From positions 73,134 to 137,133 of the forward strand of contig NZ_JBNGOP010000015.1 in the NCBI RefSeq assembly GCF_050589625.1: a DNA stretch of 64,000 nt, written 5' to 3'. Position 1 is the stretch's first letter. Each line of letters opens with the position of its first letter. The DNA comes from Pelagihabitans sp947500445 (lineage in GTDB: Bacteria > Bacteroidota > Bacteroidia > Flavobacteriales > Flavobacteriaceae). The position numbers were made by a program, and so were the translations under genes. This document shows, one piece after another, positions 8,645 through 18,220 of this stretch. The notes beneath the pieces were generated by a model that saw only the letters and a program-made list of their open reading frames with translations, did not search any database and had not been told where the DNA came from.

Positions 8645-9742
8645 ATGAGAACAAAAAAAAGGTTACAGCTATTGACGGTATTCGCAATAGCAATGCAAAG
8701 CACAATAATTGGATTCGCTCAGGAAGGGAACATGGAAACCGCTACGGCTATGGACTATAGCGGTCCAAATGGAAACGAAATGTACCAAGAAACCAACAGT
8801 GAAACATTCGACTCCCATGCCGTAACTGCCGCTCTGCCCAAGCCATTGGAAAAACGACCGGAGGCAAAAGCGGCACCGAAAACGACAAAACGAAGAAAAG
8901 TGCAGCGGGGAGACTTTAGAAAAAGTATTGCCAACGCGGCGAAGGCAACAGAGACCTACCGGGTACTGGGAGAAGATCGCGGCGTACTGGTCTTAGGAAA
9001 TACGGGTGCAAACCGCAGTCCCGGCAGTAGTTTTGGTAAAATCGACTTTTTCCATGGTGGGACCTACAATACCACGTTTGCCTCCATATTTGCCGCTCGG
9101 GCCGGGCTGAACAAAACCGGAAAGTTGTATTTCCAAACTCGGGACGGGGGGAATTTGGAAACGCGAATGGTAATCACGGAAAATGGTAATGTAGGTATCG
9201 GCAGATCGGCGCCCGGTGTGCGTTTGGATGTCAACGGTAGTGTACGATCCAAAGCGGGCTACCGCGTCGGCGAGTCGTCCTTTAACAAGGATCAAGGTGG
9301 AGCACTGGAGCTTCGCGGTGAAAACGCCTCTTCAACACCTTACATTGACTTTACCAGAAGTGGAAGCGGTGATCGAGATGCACGCCTTTACCTTAGAAAC
9401 CGAGAACAGTTGGTATTGGACGGGTCAAAGCTAATTTTAAGGGACGGGTTTATTGCCAAATCCGGAATTATAAAACTTAACGTGTTCGCGGACTTTGTGT
9501 TTGATAAGGATTATGATTTGCCTACGCTAGAAGAAGTTGAGGACTATATTAACAAAGAAGGGCACCTATCGGAAATCCCATCTGAAGCGGAAGTGCTTGC
9601 GAACGGTTTGGATATGGGAATGATGGATGTAAAACTACTGCAAAAGGTGGAAGAGTTAACACTATACATGATCGAACTCAACAAACAGGTGAAAACCCTC
9701 CAAAAAGAAAATCAAGAGTTGAAGAAAACGTTAAAACAATAA
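8645..9742 (+). CDS. Secreted tail-fibre-like protein with C-terminal coiled coil
   Basis: The 365-aa protein has a signal peptide (LLTVFAIAMQSTIIGFAQ) and a low-complexity basic linker to about residue 100. Next comes a beta-rich region with TRDGGNLETRMVITENGNVGIG and LDVNGSVRSKAGYRVG, the repeat style of phage tail-fibre/endosialidase-like trimeric stalks. The last 100 residues (YDLPTLEEVEDYINKEGHLSEIPS onward, then a heptad-rich KVEELTLYMIELNKQVKTLQ helix) are a module common at the ends of Bacteroidota surface proteins. It probably forms trimers on or outside the cell. It is the first gene of a three-gene operon, 4 nt from the next start. Confidence 0.7.
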   Translation: MRTKKRLQLLTVFAIAMQSTIIGFAQEGNMETATAMDYSGPNGNEMYQETNSETFDSHAVTAALPKPLEKRPEAKAAPKTTKRRKVQRGDFRKSIANAAKATETYRVLGEDRGVLVLGNTGANRSPGSSFGKIDFFHGGTYNTTFASIFAARAGLNKTGKLYFQTRDGGNLETRMVITENGNVGIGRSAPGVRLDVNGSVRSKAGYRVGESSFNKDQGGALELRGENASSTPYIDFTRSGSGDRDARLYLRNREQLVLDGSKLILRDGFIAKSGIIKLNVFADFVFDKDYDLPTLEEVEDYINKEGHLSEIPSEAEVLANGLDMGMMDVKLLQKVEELTLYMIELNKQVKTLQKENQELKKTLKQ

Positions 9743-9746
9743 ACAT

Positions 9747-10253
9747 ATGCCAACTACTAGAGAACGTATCAAAAGTAGAACAAGGTGCGGCATGCGAAAA
9801 ATGTTGCCCATTACGATACTGGCAATGGGGCTTTTATATATGAACCAAACGACTGCACAACAGGCTCAAAACACTTCTTTTGAGGGTTGTGAAACACCCC
9901 AACTTCAAATAGGGGTTCGTGATGCGGTAATTATCGACAGCCCTACCTTGACCATCATAGCGATGTCCGAAGAATCGGGTGCCAAAGCTGATTTTTCGAG
10001 CAAGGATGCCCCAAAAGTCATTGTGTACCCAAACCCAGTTAGAAATGAACTTACGGTAGCCACTTCTTCGGAAAATCCCGTAAAACGTACTGTTTTTCAA
10101 GGGCTTGATCAAAAGACCTTTGGCGTACGAATTGCCAGAAAAACCGAAAATACCGTTACCTATAGCGTGGCACACCTGCCTACGGGCACCTACATTGTTC
10201 GGATTTTTTTTAGAAACGGAACTTCCTTAACCAAGAAAATTATTAAGCTATGA
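9747..10253 (+). CDS. Small secreted protein with T9SS type A sorting domain
   Basis: The 168-aa protein ends in a type IX secretion C-terminal sorting domain: VIVYPNPVRNELTV, then VAHLPTGTYIVRIF and a final TKKIIKL. There is little room (about residues 40-85) for another domain, so it may be a small adhesin or matrix component. ATG at 9747 is 4 nt from the previous stop. ATG at 9792 would give a more typical signal peptide (MRKMLPITILAMGLLYM). The stop overlaps the next start as ATGA, implying translational coupling with the 1057-aa protein. I infer co-function with its neighbours. Confidence 0.8.
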   Translation: MPTTRERIKSRTRCGMRKMLPITILAMGLLYMNQTTAQQAQNTSFEGCETPQLQIGVRDAVIIDSPTLTIIAMSEESGAKADFSSKDAPKVIVYPNPVRNELTVATSSENPVKRTVFQGLDQKTFGVRIARKTENTVTYSVAHLPTGTYIVRIFFRNGTSLTKKIIKL

Positions 10254-13200
10254 AAATGAATAACTTTAAGGGATTGCTTTTCGCAATTGGAATTCTCTTA
10301 CTACTACCTTCAGGAGGTCATTGTCAAAGAGACGGCGATGCCCTTATCCCTAATCCGCTTCAGAACAAAGTATTGACTTCTGGTTTCGGTTTTACCGGAA
10401 GCAGTGTAAATACATCACTTGGAAAGGGCAACTTGTATCAGGACACTCAGGGCAACCAAGTTATTCTTATACAGGACGGTCTTGGTGGAGCCATCATCAA
10501 AGGAGACATTAACAACCCGAATGTGAACGCGATTACCAACTATATCGAAGTTAGTCTGTCGGGTTTATCAGACCTTAGTGCCAAACTTTATTTTGGCTGG
10601 CAATTGGAAAATACAGATCAAAATATCACAGGGGTCGATATAACCAATCAGAGAGCCGATGTAAAACCGGGTATTTATGAAGAGGGGCTTGAGTATGGAG
10701 CACACATAAAAGGAAAATCCACGGTGTTGGGTTTTACAAGTGCACCCAATGGATTTTTAACATCTGGCGACAATGGCTTTGTATTGGCCCCAGTAGCGGC
10801 ACAAGCTACTATCTTCTATAACGCAGTTTCAGATGTTGCAGGTACGAGGAATAATGGTGTAGATCCTGTTAAAATTTTCGCGGGACTATCGGTTGCTCCC
10901 GGTTTTATTGGAAAATCTGGTTCAGTATTAAGAGGTATAATCGATTCCCCGGAAAGTATCGACATACAACAACTCGCACTATTATCTACATTTTATATAA
11001 AAAACGTAGCTAACGTAGTTGGGGCACAAACAGGTGATGTTGTTTTTGATATGTCGGCACAAACTTTTGATAGGGGTGTTGTTATTGGATTTTACCAATT
11101 ATTCAACAAACCCACGATAAAAGGTAAACTGAGCATTGATAGTCAAACCTCTTTTAATTTAGATGCTTATTCCAACGGAACCATTCAAAACAAAACACTG
11201 GGAAAATCCTTCAAGTCGGGGGCCAACGCTCCCGGAAACTATAATGGTTCCGACCTTGCAGCACTTATTTTTGACGAGGTAACCTTCGATTTTTATGGTT
11301 CGACCGTGCGTTTCAACAACGTAGATGATAATGAGGTGCGCGTGGATGGTGTTTCCATGAGTAAGATTTCAGCTGCCATAGGCTTAGAAAAATTTCGGAA
11401 AGAGGCGGGAGATCTTTATAAGGATTTTGCCGATATAAAAACAAACACCTACGAAACTACTGTCGACGATATTACCAGAAATGTAGCGACCGGCGCACGA
11501 ATTCCATCGAATATCAGTAGTAGCAATAATGCTTCCATTAAGTTTGCACCTTTGGCAAGTTCGTTTACCAACGCTACAAATTTTGAGATAGATCCCAACT
11601 TTAGCTTTCCAAACAGTTTTAATAGTCTAAATACTTCAACAGCAGGGCGAACATTCGATTTTAACCCGGCGCTATTGACCCTGGATCCGTATGTGAGTTT
11701 CACCTTTACCAGTAGTACTATTACTTTTAAACCTGATTTGGTCCAGGGGAAAAATGGTTTTGAACTTGTACGGGTACCCGAACTTTCATTTGCACCAAAC
11801 GATATAGCGTCCTTTGACTTTTGGAAATCGTATAATGGTGAGTATCCGTATTCCAATGATGCAACGGAGGTTTTTCGTGAGGTATTCCATAGTAAAACGG
11901 ATACTTTGCAGCTTTCCGATGTACCCATGAGCATCTCTCAAAATTCTTATATGGAAATCTCTTACAATGCGGCAACGACTGCCAAACGGCTTATAGAGGA
12001 CCTGATACGATCAAGGAACCCTTTCGAAGCGTTGGGAAACAAGTGGCTTTCGTTGCTCCAGGAAAAGAACCCCGAACTGTATGATCGCCTGATTGAAAGC
12101 ACAACAAAAGGCACACTTAAAAAAGATTTTGATCCGGATAAAATTGCAATCGTACCAAAACTTGACTTTACCCTTGAGATTACCCCGCGCTTAAAGGTAC
12201 GGGACAATAAAGATGGACAGGGACAACAGTTTTTAAGGATGGAATATGATATCACCACCATTCTTAAGGAAGCGGTGTTACAGCTTGCCTACGGGGACAC
12301 CTGTGAAATGGTTCCATTAAAAGGACTTGCCATGGACCAAACGGAACTTTCATACTTACAGGAAGCCTGGGGAGCCGATACCGATGGTGATGGCATCATC
12401 GACAGCGGCTATTTGCCTTGGTTGCAAAAGATCATGAAAAATGCGGCGTATGAAACCGAAATCGCTATGGAACTTGGCCTTGATAATAGTTTTAAGCAAT
12501 TAAATTTAGCATTGTTGCCGGCCTCTTTAGCACAACAACTAAAAAAGGATATCGACAAAGGTGAAACCGCTTTGCAGCCAAAATCCGATTGGTTGACCCA
12601 TACCAAAACGGTTGTTAAATCAGAAACATTACGCGATGACCATTTAGATTCTTCTAAAGAATCCAATACCGCCTTGGGCAAAAACGTTTATAACGAAATG
12701 GTATTCAACAACCTCAATCTGGAAGTCTCCTTTTTGCCGTCCGTAATTGAAGGGAACCTGATTTATTCCCAACAGGAAAAAGTGGAGCGTGAGTCCGAAA
12801 AAACAGGGAAGATAAACGCGGGACAAGTAGCGACATCCATAGTTTTTGAAGGTGTCAATTATTTCAACAAGCCCAATTATATGCTAGCGGCACAAGAACA
12901 CAGTGGTATTTTTACAATCAAAAATACCTCTAACGCGACCCTAACCAACCAAAGGGTAATTGTTACGGTAAAGGCACCCAATGATGTAGGCTTTTTCAAT
13001 GTAGCCAGTGAAGTTATTTCTTCACTTGGAAAAAACAAAAGTGTAGGTCTGGTTTTTGAATATACCCCTACTTCTTTGGGGACACATGAGTTTCGTTTGC
13101 ACAGTTACGACGATTTTGGGCAGGTATTGGGAAGAAAGAGCATTACGGTTACCGATAAGCCCGATAAGGCTTTTGATCTTGGCCCGTATTGTGACCTTTC

Positions 13201-13423
13201 CGTAAACAGCTACGAAAGTATAACTGCGAATGATGGCCTGCTAAAGCTTGGAAACACGGTAAGAGTAGCAAACTTGATAGAAAACAGGGGGTCGCTGACC
13301 CTGAAGGCCACCAAATTGATCGAATGGGCTCCAGGTTTTGAGGCAAAAGCCGGTGCCACTGTAAGTGCCACTATTGTTTCTTGTAACGGTATTAAAACGG
13401 CGGTACAAAACACTTTTGATTAG
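10250..13423 (+). CDS. Large secreted protein of unknown function (1057 aa)
   Basis: The signal peptide is LLFAIGILLLLPSGGHCQ. I do not recognise the body, which is rich in beta-strand, G, S and N to about residue 560. A more helical stretch (560-800) contains a calcium-loop-like DTDGDGIIDSG. An Ig-like region (about 880-970, HSGIFTIKNTSNATLTNQRV) follows. A final block, YCDLSVNSYESITANDGLLK to APGFEAKAGATVSATIVSC, resembles short 'filler' modules at the end of Bacteroidota surface proteins. It is translationally coupled to the upstream T9SS protein and followed by a strong terminator. Its size and operon suggest a surface or secreted structural role; this is inference only. Confidence 0.75.
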   Translation: MKMNNFKGLLFAIGILLLLPSGGHCQRDGDALIPNPLQNKVLTSGFGFTGSSVNTSLGKGNLYQDTQGNQVILIQDGLGGAIIKGDINNPNVNAITNYIEVSLSGLSDLSAKLYFGWQLENTDQNITGVDITNQRADVKPGIYEEGLEYGAHIKGKSTVLGFTSAPNGFLTSGDNGFVLAPVAAQATIFYNAVSDVAGTRNNGVDPVKIFAGLSVAPGFIGKSGSVLRGIIDSPESIDIQQLALLSTFYIKNVANVVGAQTGDVVFDMSAQTFDRGVVIGFYQLFNKPTIKGKLSIDSQTSFNLDAYSNGTIQNKTLGKSFKSGANAPGNYNGSDLAALIFDEVTFDFYGSTVRFNNVDDNEVRVDGVSMSKISAAIGLEKFRKEAGDLYKDFADIKTNTYETTVDDITRNVATGARIPSNISSSNNASIKFAPLASSFTNATNFEIDPNFSFPNSFNSLNTSTAGRTFDFNPALLTLDPYVSFTFTSSTITFKPDLVQGKNGFELVRVPELSFAPNDIASFDFWKSYNGEYPYSNDATEVFREVFHSKTDTLQLSDVPMSISQNSYMEISYNAATTAKRLIEDLIRSRNPFEALGNKWLSLLQEKNPELYDRLIESTTKGTLKKDFDPDKIAIVPKLDFTLEITPRLKVRDNKDGQGQQFLRMEYDITTILKEAVLQLAYGDTCEMVPLKGLAMDQTELSYLQEAWGADTDGDGIIDSGYLPWLQKIMKNAAYETEIAMELGLDNSFKQLNLALLPASLAQQLKKDIDKGETALQPKSDWLTHTKTVVKSETLRDDHLDSSKESNTALGKNVYNEMVFNNLNLEVSFLPSVIEGNLIYSQQEKVERESEKTGKINAGQVATSIVFEGVNYFNKPNYMLAAQEHSGIFTIKNTSNATLTNQRVIVTVKAPNDVGFFNVASEVISSLGKNKSVGLVFEYTPTSLGTHEFRLHSYDDFGQVLGRKSITVTDKPDKAFDLGPYCDLSVNSYESITANDGLLKLGNTVRVANLIENRGSLTLKATKLIEWAPGFEAKAGATVSATIVSCNGIKTAVQNTFD

Positions 13424-14268
13424 TTTTGGACCACTGACGAAGAATAAAGAGCGGCCATATGGGAGTTGGTTGTAGTCAACAATAGATTCGCAACCGGCAC
13501 AAAAAAGGGCGACATCATACGATGCCGCCCTTTTTTGTGCCCATTATTTAATTGCGTTTTTGGATATCGGTATAAAACAAAACCAACTCGAAAGGGAGCA
13601 TTCCCTTACCACTATCGTTTTTCTGCTAGCGTTCAAGAGAATTTTTTGAAGCTCTTGGGCAACTAGGGCTTCACAATATTCCATTGCTCTTTTTTAAATC
13701 CTGACCGAAAAGGTGAAAACTGCGAACAGGATTAACGACAGATACCAACCGCATTTCTTTGCAGCCCTGAATCAAGTCTCGTTTAAAGTTGCCTTACAAA
13801 TACCCTTTCAGCGTAACGATAACGTATTTCTTTCCTTAAAACGTACTATAAATGATGAATAGCAGGCATTATAACACGGTAAATCTTGATCGATCTTTAT
13901 GGGGTATAGACCTATTTATCCCTGCTCAAGCACAGGCAAAAAAACCAAAAGAAGATTGTATTTGCTTACCAATATGGGCCTACATAGGGGAAGAACCGGT
14001 ACGACCATTTGCAATCAAAAAAATGACGTAAGCGGTATTAAACATTGGCACGATACGTTTAGGGTATTTGCCTTAGAACGGACTATCGGAACAAAAACAA
14101 CGACCTGTCGCCAGTATAAAAATACCTTCATACCATTGCGCTATGAAATCAACTGCGGCTTAGTATTACTTACACCATATGCGCTTATGTAATATGCTGT
14201 TTTCGAGAGAATGAAATACTGCAATAAAGCGTGTGCGCTTCAATTGAACACTTGTTCGGAACAAAAAA
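13424..14268. other. Intergenic region after the secreted operon
   Basis: About 845 bp. It holds the strong hairpin at 13496-13541. Beyond that I see no supported gene. Open frames here have unlikely composition and no start context. Confidence 0.5.
13496..13541 (+). terminator. Rho-independent terminator of the 8645-13423 operon
   Basis: A perfect 16-bp stem pairs 13496-13511 with 13526-13541, followed inside by a further CATC/GATG pairing. The stem contains an A6 run on one side and a T6 run on the other, so it could act in both directions. It starts 73 nt after the operon's last stop. Confidence 0.85.
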
Positions 14269-14301
14269 AAACCGTAGCAACAGCATTCGTCGCTACGGTT
14301 T
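14269..14301 (-). terminator. Terminator of the minus-strand T9SS gene
   Basis: AAACCGTAGC (14269-14278) pairs perfectly with GCTACGGTTT (14292-14301) around a 13-nt loop. On the minus strand the stem is followed by a run of T (A-run at 14262-14270 on plus). It lies 20 nt after the stop at 14322. Confidence 0.88.
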
Positions 14302-14321
14302 CTTCGCAAACCAAATCCCCG

Positions 14322-16919
14322 CTATTTGACCAACTTAATTTTTTGGGTACCATACTCCAACAAAAACAGGCCTTTGCTTAAGTTGCTCACATCTATCGTT
14401 TCCAAATCGGATCCGGACAACGTGCCAGACGAAACGGTACGGCCGGTCTGGATATTCGTGATGCGATAAAATTCACTTTTTTCCACATTAATGATGGTAA
14501 GTTCATTTAACATAGGATTCGGAAATGCCTTTGCTATCGCAGATGTTGACACTTCGGCAGTTTGTACAGTGGTAACTTGCGGCGCAGCGGCAGTTTGGCC
14601 ACTGTTTACGGGCTGTAACCGGAAACGTCCCCGGTCTCCCGTAAAACTGGTCGACTTCTGTACAACATCTCCCCCAGATCTATTGGTCGTCGTATGTAAA
14701 ATTTTACCGGTTCTCCTGTTTTTAAGGAAGAAGAAGTTATCGCCCGCGATCGGGATGGTTTTCCATTGCGTTCGTGTACCGCGAGCGTCACTGGTCAGGG
14801 TTTCCATTTGTGCCCCCTCCCTTTTTGAAACAGGTCTAAAATGCAATCCGGTCTGCTTATTTTTAAGATAAAAGAACCCATTGGTCGTCGGAACTTTTTC
14901 CCACTTGAACCAGTCGTTCGGGCGCCTATTTGCGGCAATGATCTTTGATTTTCCATTGCCATTTTCAGGTCTGAGGTACTTCCCGCTCTTTTTGTTCCTA
15001 ATAACATAGTATTCGGCCGTTTCCACTACGGGACCGCCACTGCCCCCCGTAAATTTACCGGTGGCGAACACGGTGGTATTTCGGAATGCGAGGTCGTTTA
15101 CGCTGTTAAAGGATTTTTTGTTGTCCCGCGCACCTCCATCGTCATCGTCGGCGGCATGCACATCAAAACCGAACAAATCGCCATTGGAAGGGCCGTTTAT
15201 CCCTATCCCGGACCAGGGTATCGCTATTTCCATACGGTATCCTTTCTCCGTTTCTACTTCTTCTCTTCGGAGTCCGGCGGGAAGCGTGCTGTTCGCCCTG
15301 TTTACGGGGTCATTATATCGAAATATCAATTGTCTGTCCAACAAATCGTAGGTGTCGCTTTTCTCATTCCCCGGATCTAAATAAATTTCAATGCCATCGT
15401 CGTTAAAAGGCGCATCGGAATCCTTTATGAGTACATCGTCCACAACATCTACTAGAAAATAAAGTGCATTTTCATCCCAGGCCGTTTTAAAGGTGACATC
15501 CAGATCGGAGGGCGAGACCACCGCATCATTGCTAGGGCGTATCACCCTATTCAACGTTCTGGACCCGATACCGTTCCAAATATCGTCTTGGCGACCATCG
15601 ATTTCCGGTGCGGTCCCAATAAAAGGAATATCAAAAGTACGGGATATGGTAATCGTTGCGTCCCTAACATCGGTATCCCCGTTCGCATCGGTAGCCGTAA
15701 TCCTAAAGTTAAATTTTCCCTCTTCGGTGGGAACGCCAATAATCCTTCCATCGGAGAAAGACAGTCCTCTGGGCAGACTACCCGAAGTCTTTGACAGATT
15801 TACCGGTAGGTCTCCACCGAAAACGACTATTTCCGAATCATATGTTTTCCCTTGAAACCCGATATTTAGTGAATCCTTTATTAAAATAGGTTTCTTATCC
15901 ACATTGCCCGCAATCACGTCCAGCAGCGCCCTATACTTAAAATCACGATTTTTGTCGGTAACAATGTCCGTAGTACCCCAAAAACCGCTTCTATTATAAA
16001 ACTTATGGGAAGCAAAATACATGAATTTCCTTCCTCCATTGGAGAAGAAGCCGTCCACAATATTCCGTTTCAACAAATCCCCCATTCTTCTATTGCGTTC
16101 AGCCCGTATGCGGTTTTCTAGGTTTGTGGTGAAGTTCGGTCGAAACCCCGGAGCTCCCTCATAAGCATCATAGTCAACTTCATATTCCTCGGCAAGGTCT
16201 GCGAATTCATCATATCTTGGAATCCCGGCATTATAGGCATTTAAAATTTCATTGACACTGGCGCCTTCCTCTAAAACCACAAAATCAGGTCCTCCAAAAT
16301 ATCCGGTAGTAGCAATGGAACTAATGTATTCTTTTGGTGGACCAAAATTATCCTTGATATAATTTAACATTGCGCGAGTGGCATTTAACTTCCCTCCAGC
16401 CGCATCAAAAGCCGGCCTACTGCTATAGAAGGCCAATACCGGCCGTATTCTTCCTCCTATTTCGCCCAGTCCCTCTTGTTTAAAAATCTGTCCGATTTCC
16501 ACGGTACGCCTGGCAAATCTTCGGGCCGCCCATAAGTTATCATTAGAATCCCCATCCAACAGTACTCCATCATCATAGTCAAGATTACCAATGCCGTTAC
16601 TAACATCCTCCTTTGCCTTTTGAAAATTCCATGCGGTTTGGGAAAAAGTAAAATTCCAAATCTCATTACTATATTCAAGGTAAAGGGTCGTTTGCTGTGG
16701 AATCTCTCTTTTTAACAGCCTTGCCAACTCCCTCACATAGTTGTTGTTTGCATGTACCGGAATATTGATCCAAGCATCTTTACCTGTAATCTTAATAAAT
16801 TCGGCGATATTCTCCCAGGGCATGCCACGGGTAGTTTTACCCAAAGCGTCAACCGGGTTTTTACCCGTGGTGGCGTCGTTTTGCCGTGTCGTAAGCCGTT
16901 CGTTCCAGCTTACCTCCAA
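14322..16919 (-). CDS. T9SS secreted glycosidase-like protein, C-terminal part of a frameshifted gene
   Basis: This 865-aa frame continues the protein begun at 17643. It opens with a TIM-barrel-like segment (GKDAWINIPVHANN, YLEYSNEIWN; the Asn-Glu pair is typical of clan GH-A acid/base positions). A cadherin/putative-Ig module follows (SGSLPRGLSFSDGRIIGVPTEEGKFNFRITATD), then a CBM9-like domain (PFIGTAPEIDGRQDDIWNGI to FDVHAADDDDGG). After these come a beta-trefoil ricin-like region (YYVIRNKKSGKYLRPENGNG with two more repeats) and a T9SS sorting domain (AFPNPMLNELTII to QKIKLVK). It is probably a secreted polysaccharide-active protein. The ATG at 16919 is not a natural start. See the finding on the C5 run at 16937-16941. 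Confidence 0.8.
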   Translation of the reverse strand: MEVSWNERLTTRQNDATTGKNPVDALGKTTRGMPWENIAEFIKITGKDAWINIPVHANNNYVRELARLLKREIPQQTTLYLEYSNEIWNFTFSQTAWNFQKAKEDVSNGIGNLDYDDGVLLDGDSNDNLWAARRFARRTVEIGQIFKQEGLGEIGGRIRPVLAFYSSRPAFDAAGGKLNATRAMLNYIKDNFGPPKEYISSIATTGYFGGPDFVVLEEGASVNEILNAYNAGIPRYDEFADLAEEYEVDYDAYEGAPGFRPNFTTNLENRIRAERNRRMGDLLKRNIVDGFFSNGGRKFMYFASHKFYNRSGFWGTTDIVTDKNRDFKYRALLDVIAGNVDKKPILIKDSLNIGFQGKTYDSEIVVFGGDLPVNLSKTSGSLPRGLSFSDGRIIGVPTEEGKFNFRITATDANGDTDVRDATITISRTFDIPFIGTAPEIDGRQDDIWNGIGSRTLNRVIRPSNDAVVSPSDLDVTFKTAWDENALYFLVDVVDDVLIKDSDAPFNDDGIEIYLDPGNEKSDTYDLLDRQLIFRYNDPVNRANSTLPAGLRREEVETEKGYRMEIAIPWSGIGINGPSNGDLFGFDVHAADDDDGGARDNKKSFNSVNDLAFRNTTVFATGKFTGGSGGPVVETAEYYVIRNKKSGKYLRPENGNGKSKIIAANRRPNDWFKWEKVPTTNGFFYLKNKQTGLHFRPVSKREGAQMETLTSDARGTRTQWKTIPIAGDNFFFLKNRRTGKILHTTTNRSGGDVVQKSTSFTGDRGRFRLQPVNSGQTAAAPQVTTVQTAEVSTSAIAKAFPNPMLNELTIINVEKSEFYRITNIQTGRTVSSGTLSGSDLETIDVSNLSKGLFLLEYGTQKIKLVK

Positions 16920-17643
16920 AGGCCCCGTGGGCTGTACCCCCTTGTTTCTCGGTTACTACAAATTTTGCGTTGTTGTTGGTATGCGACCAATCCATAAATC
17001 GATACGTATCGAATGGTGCTACAAAACCGATCCATTCGTCGGTAAACAGTTTATTCGTGTTCAAAGGGTACCCAGGTCTGTGGATTTTTAAATCGGTTAT
17101 TCCGGAATTCAAGGGTGCATTGTTGTTCCGCTGGGTTCCGGTCATTTCTATTGCGAAAAATGGTCGCCCCTCGTCCCTTGGCTTGTAGTCCACTTTAAAC
17201 GTGGTGGTATTGGTCGCTTCGTTATAGAGCGTATCCAAAATAACGGCTTGGGATGCCTTCATCTTTATCTTTTTTGCCTTTCCCTTAAAAGATGCCCTGT
17301 AAATTCCTTCAACATCGAGTTTTGGAGGGTTCGGGTCTTCGGCAGGATCAGGGTTAGGGTTCTCTTCGGTTACATCTTGCCCATTTCCCCTGGTATTTCG
17401 CAAATCAAAACAGGTTAATGAAAAATCTGCACGTGGCCAGCCATTATTGTCCAAAGGTACCTCCAAACTAGAATTGGTGGGGTTTTGAAAACCTCTGGTA
17501 TCCTTAACAACGTCGACATAGGATAAGCCCGATACAGGGTCTCCCAAATTCATGCCGACATCCTGAGCGGTCAGCTCAAATCCGCTAAAAAAAAGCGCGG
17601 TCAAAATAACGATCGTCCGTAATTTTCTTTTCATAATCTTCAA
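16861..17643 (-). CDS. N-terminal part of the frameshifted T9SS glycosidase-like gene
   Basis: The 260-aa frame starts with a proper signal peptide (RTIVILTALFFSGFELTAQ) and runs through a beta-rich domain to DTYRFMDWSHTNNNAKFVVTEKQ. It then loses sense (GGTAHGAFGGKLER...) and stops. Removing one G from the GGGGG run (plus strand 16937-16941) joins it to the other frame as ...TEKQGVQPTGPLEVSWNERL..., which reads as continuous protein of about 1,100 residues. The gene is therefore either a recent pseudogene or the victim of a homopolymer sequencing error. It lies downstream of three AACCGTT motifs, facing away from the sulfatase. Confidence 0.8.
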   Translation of the reverse strand: MKIMKRKLRTIVILTALFFSGFELTAQDVGMNLGDPVSGLSYVDVVKDTRGFQNPTNSSLEVPLDNNGWPRADFSLTCFDLRNTRGNGQDVTEENPNPDPAEDPNPPKLDVEGIYRASFKGKAKKIKMKASQAVILDTLYNEATNTTTFKVDYKPRDEGRPFFAIEMTGTQRNNNAPLNSGITDLKIHRPGYPLNTNKLFTDEWIGFVAPFDTYRFMDWSHTNNNAKFVVTEKQGGTAHGAFGGKLERTAYDTAKRRHHG

Positions 17644-18220
17644 GATTTTTAAAATGTTCGATATTAGTATTCCTTTTGTTTTGTGTTAACATATTCAGCG
17701 CTACTAATCGGTAAAATCTCAAAATAAACTGTTGCGTTTTATCTTCTCAATATTAAGTTTTATAAAGGACAATGTTATTGGTTTTAACCGTTCCATAAAC
17801 CGTTAAAATAACGGTTAAACCAGCTGTTTTGGGGCAATTTTCAAGCGCATTGCCATAGAGTACCGCTATCGGAACAAACCCACAACAGATACTGACCAGA
17901 CAAAAAAAGATACTGAACACCTGGCTATGGTCCGGAATAACAAAAAGGATACGGGCATAGTATCATAAACGCGCCCAAGCCTAATTTTAGGGTAGCTTCG
18001 AAACCTATCGTACAGAAAAAAAAGAAACAAGATATGGTTGGAAATGAAGAAAACATGTTCCAAAGTTTACCGGAGTACCGGCGTATCGGTACCGATTATA
18101 AATTCGATTTTTTCAGCACTTGGGTTTTGCCCAACCTATGGGAAAACCTAGTAGTCGTAGAAATTAAACGATAGAAAAAACCTAAGAAAATTATAGCGTC
18201 CGGGTGACTAAAAGAATGTA
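17644..18220. other. Intergenic region, T9SS gene promoter side / sulfatase 3' side
   Basis: 577 bp. It contains the promoter of the frameshifted T9SS gene and the tandem AACCGTT motif at 17786-17816. I see no gene and no clear terminator for the sulfatase. Confidence 0.5.
17786..17816. promoter_or_regulatory. Three AACCGTT heptamers at 12-bp intervals
   Basis: AACCGTT starts at 17786 and 17798, and its inverse AACGGTT starts at 17810, each 12 bp apart. They are 143-173 bp upstream of the T9SS gene start. The direct pair (7-N5-7) recurs upstream of the GntR gene at 21976-21994, so I infer an operator of that regulator. Confidence 0.45.

Noticed and set aside
11449..11934. 161-codon antisense frame in the 1057-aa gene
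   Set aside because: It overlaps a continuous coding frame, and is Ser/Leu/Val-rich with no motif. Shadow frame.
13899..14192. 97-codon plus-strand frame between two terminators
   Set aside because: Thr/Arg/Lys-rich without structure rhythm. No neighbour or start signal supports it.
16861..16945. Programmed ribosomal frameshift in the T9SS gene
   Set aside because: No slippery heptamer or downstream structure is visible. A simple indel in the C5 run explains the data better.
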